Shown in pieces: positions 14,508-20,197 of a DNA stretch of 20,197 nucleotides. The notes under the pieces were generated by a model. It made no database searches and was not told the DNA's origin. It saw only the letters and a list, made by a program, of their open reading frames with translations. This DNA is from a virus, in IMG/VR virus record IMGVR_UViG_3300017748_000204, positions 1 to 20,197 of that record; one strand, written 5' to 3'. The translations under genes were made by a program, and so were the position numbers. How positions within the stretch are numbered: the stretch's first letter is position 1; every line of letters starts with the position of its first letter.

Positions 14508-17429
14508 CTAATTTTTAGCCGGAATTGACAATTTACTGTATTTATCTTCATATATATTCCATAAACCTTTATCGCTTTCTGTATCAGCAGGTTCTTGTTT
14601 ATATCCTGTCCAAGCAAGCCACATTTCTTTTCCTTCAACCTTGATTACTCTAAAATGCATCTTAGTTTCAAATTTATTACCTTTCAAGAAGTATTCATGA
14701 TAACCTTCTTTTTGGACACCTAACTCAATATCCCCTGCATCAACTACCTTTCCTCTTTCAACATTTTTAGCCACTTCTGCCGGATATTTACCTGCTGCAC
14801 CAAACAAATCAAACATTTCTTCTTGGTTATCTAAGTCAATAGTCCAAAATAAACTTTCATCTTCAAGTTTAATACCTAATGTTATATTATCATCTTCTCT
14901 TGAATATATTTTAAACAAACCCTTTCTATTTTCTTTTGGGGTTTTGTATTCTTTTAACATGGCGTATTTATCGGAAAATCCTTCACCAAATGAACATTGA
15001 TTATATTCATCTATCAGTGGTTTATCATCTTGATACTTTTCCTCCAAAAATTCCGTTACCAACCATTCACAATCCTCCCTCATTATAAATTTGGCATGCT
15101 CGGCCAACGCTTCTTCTAAAGAATCAAAATCACGATAATTGTTTCTTTCATTACCAAAATTATTTGTAAATTCTTTCCAAGAACCATATACATTTACTAA
15201 ATATTCAAGACTCTTTTTTTTCTTTTCAATAAGTTTATGTTTTAATTGAGTGCAACAATCACCCACCATATCTGCTTCAATAGCGATTTGTCCTTGTTCT
15301 TCTTCTTGTCTTTGTTCCTGTTTCACTCTTTGAATTAATTCTTGATTTTTAATTAAAAGTGATTTCTTAATCTCTTCTTCCTGCATAATTTTATCATCAT
15401 CGGCATGAAGTTTCTTATCTTTAATTGAAATGCCGTCTCTATTTTCCGCCCAATCTTTCAATTTAGTCTTTTTAGATTCTAATACATCTTCATAAATATC
15501 CTTATGCTTATCCTTCAAAAAGTCATGAACATCATTTACTGTCTTGTCGCCCATCGTTTTTAGATACTGAAAAATAGCAACCGTTAATTGACTTGCTTTA
15601 GTTTTCATTATTTCTTCTGCTTGGGCTTTCCACATATCCAAATCTGCCAAAGCATTCTTAGACATTAGATTATCTTCTTCAAAACCATAGATTACAAAGC
15701 CATTCATATCCGATTTCATGATTACATTTGTTTCACCATGTATATAATCAGTCAATTTAATTCCCTTTGTGAGTGCTTCTACCTTATAATTAAGTGATTT
15801 TTTAGTATCTTGTGATAGAAGTTCAAGAGTAATTAGTTTATCGGGGTGTTCAACTTCCGGTATTTCAATTACCTTTGCTGAAAATAAACTAAAGCCTTCT
15901 CCCTTTTTCTTAACTTCATCAACTTTAACTCTAACAATATCGCCGACATTAACGGCTACTTTAGTATTCAATGCTTTACCTACACCAAGATACTTTTTAC
16001 CATCAATTTCTTGTCCTTCCATATCTTCCGGAATTGGCCCAACGCCCACAGTATATGAATAAAGATTGCTTTTCGTTTTTTTCTTATCTAAAACTATTAC
16101 ATCTAAATCAACAAACTTCTTCCATTTAATCCATTTAGGGTTCTTTTTAGTTCCAATATAATATGTTGAAGTTGCGTCTTTAATAACAACTCCTTCGGAA
16201 GTGGGAATATCCATCATTTCTTTCGCATACTTTTCAACATCTTTTAGACTATCAGCCTGTCTTGTATCTTTTTTAGAAGGATAGGCGATTGCTTGATTAG
16301 ACTTCGATGAATAGTTATTGAATAAAATAGTCATTCTGTCTTCTAAATCTTCATCTGTTAATGTTTGAGATTCATGCCGAATAATATCAAACACATGACA
16401 CTTTAATTTAGCATCTTTGTATTTTCCTTTGAAAACATGAGCAATAGTATCTGCTCTATGTAGTGCATCATCACCGTCAAAAAGAATTAACTCTCCATCT
16501 AAAATACAATCCCCGTATTCTTTTTTCTTAAGTTCCTCAACCTGTTCTTTGCACTTATCAGTAATGTCTTTTTCATTGTAAGAATAAATTTTAACCGAGC
16601 CGTCTATTTTATGCAACTGTATTCTCATGCCGTCATATTTTTCTTGGACATACCAATTACCACTAAAGCCTTTTAGTTCATTAATATCATCTATCTCAAA
16701 TATTCTATACATTGGTTTATTAGGAACTATAAATTGAGAGATGGACTTTTCTGTTAATTCTTTTTGTGATTTCTCTAATCCTTCTATTTCTTTTAAATCT
16801 GTCCATTCTTTCTCTTCATGTTGAGAAAAGAAAATAAGTTCTAATAGTTCCATTCCTGCCTTTACTTTCGATTCAACCTTCTTTGAGTCTTTTCCATCAC
16901 CGTAATGCTCTATAATATAGAGGGCAATATCATCCGATTCAAGGTCAAGTCCAACAAGACCCTCCGTTATTGTGTCGGGTTGCATACCTTTAATGGCTAA
17001 AATGTCCGGAGATAGTGCTTTATTGTCGTCTCTTAGTGCATAATGAATGAATTTCACCATAGTTTCGGGATTATCTAACAATTCTTCAAGGACACTACCT
17101 TTGAACATTTCAGCGAAAGGGTCTGCAACTATTTTAGAAGAGTATCTAATGAGTTTTATTTTCTCAAACAAGTCTTTCGCTTCTCTTGATATTGGGTTTT
17201 TAACTTCTTTATTTTCTATTTCATCTTCATCAATAAAATTCCTTAACTCTTTACCTGCGGAATCTAATTCTTCATATGACTCCATGATTAAATCAACCGC
17301 TTTTCTCCAACGGCTTCCATATTCATCGGGGTCATGAACGGCTGATAAATAAGCGACTCTTGTTTTTTCAAAGAGTCTTAGTATTTCTTGAGAAGGTTGT
17401 TTATCCTTCTCAATAGAGCCAAGTTTCAT
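14508..17429 (-). CDS. ATP-dependent DNA ligase with long N- and C-terminal extensions, 973 aa
   Basis: The nucleotidyltransferase core is complete: motif I EKYDGMR with adenylated Lys264, motif III DGEL (311-314), IIIa VFD (346-348), IV SEGVVIK (411-417) and V KWIKWKK (432-438). An OB domain follows (about 440-530; VGDIVRVKVDEV). The enzyme seals nicks in DNA using ATP. Viral ligases usually have 300-600 residues. Here a ~235-residue helical N-terminal region, not clearly the usual DNA-binding domain, and a ~440-residue C-terminal region are added. The latter has a helical block (595-670), a coil, and a final part (about 826-945) ending YFLKGNKFETKMHFRVIKV then MWLAWTGYK, reminiscent of LigD phosphoesterase domains. 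The ATG at 17429 has AGGGAT upstream. It is embedded between virion genes rather than replication genes. Confidence 0.9.
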   Translation of the reverse strand: MKLGSIEKDKQPSQEILRLFEKTRVAYLSAVHDPDEYGSRWRKAVDLIMESYEELDSAGKELRNFIDEDEIENKEVKNPISREAKDLFEKIKLIRYSSKIVADPFAEMFKGSVLEELLDNPETMVKFIHYALRDDNKALSPDILAIKGMQPDTITEGLVGLDLESDDIALYIIEHYGDGKDSKKVESKVKAGMELLELIFFSQHEEKEWTDLKEIEGLEKSQKELTEKSISQFIVPNKPMYRIFEIDDINELKGFSGNWYVQEKYDGMRIQLHKIDGSVKIYSYNEKDITDKCKEQVEELKKKEYGDCILDGELILFDGDDALHRADTIAHVFKGKYKDAKLKCHVFDIIRHESQTLTDEDLEDRMTILFNNYSSKSNQAIAYPSKKDTRQADSLKDVEKYAKEMMDIPTSEGVVIKDATSTYYIGTKKNPKWIKWKKFVDLDVIVLDKKKTKSNLYSYTVGVGPIPEDMEGQEIDGKKYLGVGKALNTKVAVNVGDIVRVKVDEVKKKGEGFSLFSAKVIEIPEVEHPDKLITLELLSQDTKKSLNYKVEALTKGIKLTDYIHGETNVIMKSDMNGFVIYGFEEDNLMSKNALADLDMWKAQAEEIMKTKASQLTVAIFQYLKTMGDKTVNDVHDFLKDKHKDIYEDVLESKKTKLKDWAENRDGISIKDKKLHADDDKIMQEEEIKKSLLIKNQELIQRVKQEQRQEEEQGQIAIEADMVGDCCTQLKHKLIEKKKKSLEYLVNVYGSWKEFTNNFGNERNNYRDFDSLEEALAEHAKFIMREDCEWLVTEFLEEKYQDDKPLIDEYNQCSFGEGFSDKYAMLKEYKTPKENRKGLFKIYSREDDNITLGIKLEDESLFWTIDLDNQEEMFDLFGAAGKYPAEVAKNVERGKVVDAGDIELGVQKEGYHEYFLKGNKFETKMHFRVIKVEGKEMWLAWTGYKQEPADTESDKGLWNIYEDKYSKLSIPAKN

Positions 17430-17439
17430 TTAAATCCCT

Positions 17440-18045
17440 TCATTCTTTTTTCGGAATATATGGAGAAGGCTTTGTGAATCTATCCATTTGCGGAGACATA
17501 TCTTCCGCTAATGGTTTTTTAGGTCGCATAAACTTATCATAATCGGGGTCTAATGCTTCATCGGATTTTTCATCTCTTGGTTCGGGTAATCTTCTAAACT
17601 CTTTTTCAAGGTCAGTTACAAGACCGGATAAAGAATTAATCATTCTGCTTAGTTCACTTCTGTTTGAAGCATCACCTTCTTTAAATTCTCTTGCTAAATT
17701 AGTTATTGTTCTGTCTAATTGTGCTATTCTATCTGTAAGCATTTTTCTATCTTCTTCATCTAAAAAGGGATTAGTCATATAATCCGATTCTTTGATATTT
17801 TTTAGAATAATAATTGCTTTAGAAATATCTCCTGCATAAGCGTGTAATGTAGTTGGCCCGTCATTTGAATCAAACTTAGTTGTATCTTTTTCAGCCTTTG
17901 GTCGCTTTAGTTTAACGGCTTCGGATTCATCTTTGCTTGGATTTCTATTATTTTCTAATGATAATGCAAGTTGTTCTTTTGCATTACGAGCCTTTTCTAT
18001 TGCTAAACTAATTGTTCTTTCTTGTCTTGTTACTCTTTCCGGCAT
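17440..18045 (-). CDS. Charged helical protein, 201 aa, unknown
   Basis: The ATG at 18045 directly follows the stop of the gene before (TAAATG) and has a GGAGGGAAAC SD. The chain is highly charged. It has helical segments at ~5-35 and ~70-150 (LTDRIAQLDRTITNLAREF, then INSLSGLVTDLEKEF) that could form coiled coils. The last ~50 residues are Pro- and charge-rich and probably disordered. I do not recognise it. With its neighbours it forms a set of coiled-coil genes placed before the capsid block, so an assembly role is possible. Confidence 0.65.
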   Translation of the reverse strand: MPERVTRQERTISLAIEKARNAKEQLALSLENNRNPSKDESEAVKLKRPKAEKDTTKFDSNDGPTTLHAYAGDISKAIIILKNIKESDYMTNPFLDEEDRKMLTDRIAQLDRTITNLAREFKEGDASNRSELSRMINSLSGLVTDLEKEFRRLPEPRDEKSDEALDPDYDKFMRPKKPLAEDMSPQMDRFTKPSPYIPKKE

Positions 18046-18300
18046 TTAGTTTCCCTCCACTTGTTCTACCATTTTGTGTATTTCCGACCAATCCATGTTG
18101 CTAACATCTGTTGTTGGTAATGAACCAACTCCGCCTATTGAATTATCAATAGCAGGTGTTGGGCTATTAGATACAACGAAACCGGCTTTTCTTAAAATAC
18201 TATCCTTTGAATATACGGTTCTTTCTAATTTTTCAACTTTATTTGTTAAAGCCTTAATTATTGTTAGCAGTTCTTCATTTAATGTTTTACTTTCTGTCAT
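18046..18300 (-). CDS. 84-aa coiled-coil protein with scaffold-like C-terminal motif
   Basis: I place the start at the ATG at 18300, since AGGAGGAAAG lies just upstream; the longer frame from 18327 begins before that SD. The gene overlaps the one before by 14 nt. Residues ~7-35 form a coiled-coil-like helix (ELLTIIKALTNKVEKLERTV). A Pro/Gly/Ser linker follows (SPTPAIDNSIGGVGSLP). Near the end is NMDWSEIHKMV, almost the same as the end of the protease-scaffold. The layout of coil, linker and terminal peptide suggests a small protein that docks on the same partner as the scaffold, perhaps the shell protein. The function is inferred from the shared motif. Confidence 0.7.
   Translation of the reverse strand: MTESKTLNEELLTIIKALTNKVEKLERTVYSKDSILRKAGFVVSNSPTPAIDNSIGGVGSLPTTDVSNMDWSEIHKMVEQVEGN
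18067..18096 (-). repeat. DWSxIHKMV C-terminal motif, copy 2 (84-aa protein)
   Basis: This stretch codes for MDWSEIHKMV, six residues before the C-terminus. It matches the copy at 13286-13315 at 27 of 30 bases, although the proteins otherwise look unrelated. Confidence 0.8.
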
Positions 18301-18655
18301 TCTTCTTTCCTCCTGTTGGATAAACAATATCTCTTAATTGTCTATATAGAAGTTCATACTCTTTACGAAGTTTGGTAGCGGTAGCGACAATATCAATATT
18401 TCGCTCATCCATTGATTTCATTTTCTTGTTTAAAAGTTTATCGGACTTGGTTAAATCTAATTCTCTAAGAGTTGAAATTAATTCTCCTAACTTAGTAAAA
18501 TCTTGTCCAAAAAATTCTGTTGGTTCTGCTGATTGTAGAGTCTTTTTGAGTTTCTTTCTACCTTTGGCATCTAATGAATCAAGAACTTCTTTCGGCTTTT
18601 GTTTTCCAGCCTTTAGGATAAAGTCTTCCCCTTCACCGTAAAAATCCCATGTCAT
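18287..18655 (-). CDS. Small charged helical protein, 122 aa, unknown
   Basis: The ATG at 18655 overlaps the stop of the gene before (ATGA), and GGGTGA lies upstream. The protein begins MTWDFYGEGEDFILKAG and is then mostly charged helix, with a long helical C-terminal half (TKLRKEYELLYRQLRDIVYP) and a basic end. No cysteines, membrane segments or known motifs are seen. Overlaps on both sides point to translational coupling with its neighbours. Confidence 0.65.
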   Translation of the reverse strand: MTWDFYGEGEDFILKAGKQKPKEVLDSLDAKGRKKLKKTLQSAEPTEFFGQDFTKLGELISTLRELDLTKSDKLLNKKMKSMDERNIDIVATATKLRKEYELLYRQLRDIVYPTGGKKNDRK

Positions 18656-20197
18656 TCTTCTTCACCCTTCCCTTCTATCATGTAATTTAGTTGATTTACA
18701 ATCTCTTGTAATTCATCAATTTTAGCATTAAATTTATCTTCAAACTCTCCCATTCTTCTAACTGCTTCTGCATCAACTGTCGGAAGACCATCAAAATCTA
18801 ATCCATCTGCATCAAGGGTCAATTTAACTTTGGGGTTATCTGTCAAATAGGCACTTATGCCCCCTTCAATCCCATCTTCTTGACGAGAAGCAAATAACTC
18901 TATTCCTTTTGCTTGATAGTGTAGTTTAATAACAACATTTCCGGCTCTTGTTATTTTTGTTTTAAGAGCGTCTATTGGGTCGTTTTCTTGAAACATACCA
19001 ATTATTTTTCTAAAGCCACTAAGAGGTTCTTTGAGTCTATCAGCCGCACTTAAAGTAACCAAGTATTGTTTTAATTTAGCCTGTTCAGTCTCTAAATCAT
19101 CTTGAATTTCTCTTGTGGCTTCTTTGATATATTTTTCTTTATTGTTATCCATTTCTTTAACTCTTTCTAATAAGTTTTTAACTTCTTCCGGCTTTGTTCC
19201 TGCGGAATTAATTAATGTCATGATTCCTGCTCGTAGTCTTTTAATTTTTAACTGAACTATTTTTTCAGGTTCTTGCATTATTTCTTCTATTTCTTGAATC
19301 TTTTCTTCAACAAATTCCTTTTTAACTCTTATTTCAGCAGTTTTGCTATTGAGTATTTTTATCTCATCTTTGATTGCATTATATTCTCTTTGGACTTTTT
19401 GGCTTTTACCTTGAGCAAACATCATCATACCTCTCATTTCTCTTGCTCTTTGGCCTCTATTCTGCATTGTTTTTGGCGTTCTACCAAATTGTTGTTGATG
19501 CAACATTTTCATAATATCGAGAATATCTTTACCTTCAATATCTTGAGACAATAGCGAAACAAAATCATCTTGTAATTGCTTTACATCAATGTCTTTCTTT
19601 TTATTTAACTTAATTTCAAGTTGTCGAGTTTCCTTGTCTCTTTTGAAATCCTTTCCTTTTAGAACACCTTCAATCAATAAACGACCATATTCTGTAAATA
19701 AATACTCTTCATCTGCTTTAATACTTCTCAAATCTTGTAGTGTTTTGATAGAGTTATCTTGGCTACCACTTACTTTAAGGAAATTTTTCATTCCTCCAAC
19801 AACGACCTCTTTCTTTCTTTCTGCCTTTCTCGTCTTGAAAGTCTGTTCTTCAATTCTTGCATTTTGCATTATTTCTTGAAGAGGTTTAAGTTTAGTTGAT
19901 AGTTCAGTTAAATATTTATAGGCGGCTTTTTCATCTTCCATTAATTTAATATCGGATTCAATTTCTGCTGATTCTAATTTAGCATCTCTTTCTTCACTAC
20001 TTAAATAATCATCACTTGAAGTTCCTAATGAATCTTCTTCTCCGCTATCATCATCAGCAATTCCATATTGTTCATCTTCTTCTGCTTTCTTGATATATTT
20101 TCTATAAGAAACCATATTTTCAGAATTAATATTTTTTATCAAAGATTCCTTAATCAAGGTAATATTTGAATCGCTTTTAACTAACTCTTTAGTTTCA
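18652..20197 (-). CDS. Large charged coiled-coil protein, C-terminal part (gene runs off the right edge)
   Basis: The frame is open to the window edge. A TTG at 20157 is available, but the upstream residues (ETKELVKSDSNIT) continue the same kind of sequence and no SD precedes the TTG, so the true start lies outside. At least 515 residues are visible. After an acidic, Asp/Ser-rich linker (EDEQYGIADDDSGEEDSLG) come long charged helices (~55-130 and ~240-400), including FVEEKIQEIEEIMQEPEK. A beta-rich stretch (VVIKLHYQAKGIELFASR, then VKLTLDADGLDFDG) and a last helix follow. I do not recognise it. Its place upstream of the capsid genes leaves room for the C-terminal part of a portal with a long extension, or for an internal head protein. 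Confidence 0.65.
   Translation of the reverse strand, partial: ETKELVKSDSNITLIKESLIKNINSENMVSYRKYIKKAEEDEQYGIADDDSGEEDSLGTSSDDYLSSEERDAKLESAEIESDIKLMEDEKAAYKYLTELSTKLKPLQEIMQNARIEEQTFKTRKAERKKEVVVGGMKNFLKVSGSQDNSIKTLQDLRSIKADEEYLFTEYGRLLIEGVLKGKDFKRDKETRQLEIKLNKKKDIDVKQLQDDFVSLLSQDIEGKDILDIMKMLHQQQFGRTPKTMQNRGQRAREMRGMMMFAQGKSQKVQREYNAIKDEIKILNSKTAEIRVKKEFVEEKIQEIEEIMQEPEKIVQLKIKRLRAGIMTLINSAGTKPEEVKNLLERVKEMDNNKEKYIKEATREIQDDLETEQAKLKQYLVTLSAADRLKEPLSGFRKIIGMFQENDPIDALKTKITRAGNVVIKLHYQAKGIELFASRQEDGIEGGISAYLTDNPKVKLTLDADGLDFDGLPTVDAEAVRRMGEFEDKFNAKIDELQEIVNQLNYMIEGKGEEE

Noticed and set aside
20155-20157. TTG at 20157 as the real start of the rightmost gene
   Set aside because: The frame stays open to the window edge with similar charged residues, and no SD precedes the TTG.
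18652-20197. Calling the rightmost gene the portal protein
   Set aside because: Position would fit, but the visible part is coiled coil and shows no portal-like segment that I can recognise.

Overview
The window reads as the late (virion assembly) operon of a tailed double-stranded DNA virus with an HK97-type capsid (Caudoviricetes). Every convincing gene lies on the minus strand. Genes are packed end to end, usually with 0-14 nt gaps or short overlaps, and most Shine-Dalgarno (SD) sequences (GGTGAT, GGAGG and relatives) sit inside the last codons of the gene before. The DNA is AT-rich, with AGA-rich arginine codons and some TTG starts. No rRNA, tRNA, integrase, IS element or CRISPR array is visible. 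An archaeal host is my best guess, possibly marine, from the ATP-dependent ligase, the GGTGAT-type SDs, a TATA-like box and the Arf-like GTPase. This is inference: no host marker gene is present, and a bacterial virus is not excluded.

Transcription runs from right to left. At the right edge (about 20197-17440) are four charged, helical, unrecognised genes; the first runs off the window, and the portal and large terminase are presumably beyond it. Next is an unusually large 973-aa ATP-dependent DNA ligase (17429-14508). After a small gap with a TATA-like box comes the capsid block: prohead protease fused to a scaffold, with a likely nested scaffold start (14464-13274); major capsid protein (13272-11920); and three small head-associated candidates (11909-10855).

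Next is an odd membrane/GTPase block (10844-9561): a two-helix membrane protein, a one-helix membrane protein and an Arf-like small GTPase with all G motifs. It is followed by a zinc-finger protein, a Q/G-rich protein and a 569-aa unknown (9550-6509). The tail block follows: a head-tail connector with an inserted beta domain (6503-5199), a small helical protein, a tail-terminator candidate, a large tail tube protein (4460-2478), a 36-aa basic protein, the tail assembly chaperone pair and the tape measure protein, which leaves the window at the left edge.

The strongest observations are: a textbook -1 ribosomal frameshift signal (A_AAA_AAC heptamer, 7-nt spacer, hairpin) joining the two chaperone frames, as in lambda G/GT; the GTPase plus membrane-protein block inside a virion operon; a near-identical C-terminal DWSxIHKMV motif shared by the protease-scaffold and an 84-aa coiled-coil protein; a probable nested scaffold start with its own SD; and a ligase carrying long N- and C-terminal additions, whose end resembles a degenerate LigD phosphoesterase domain.
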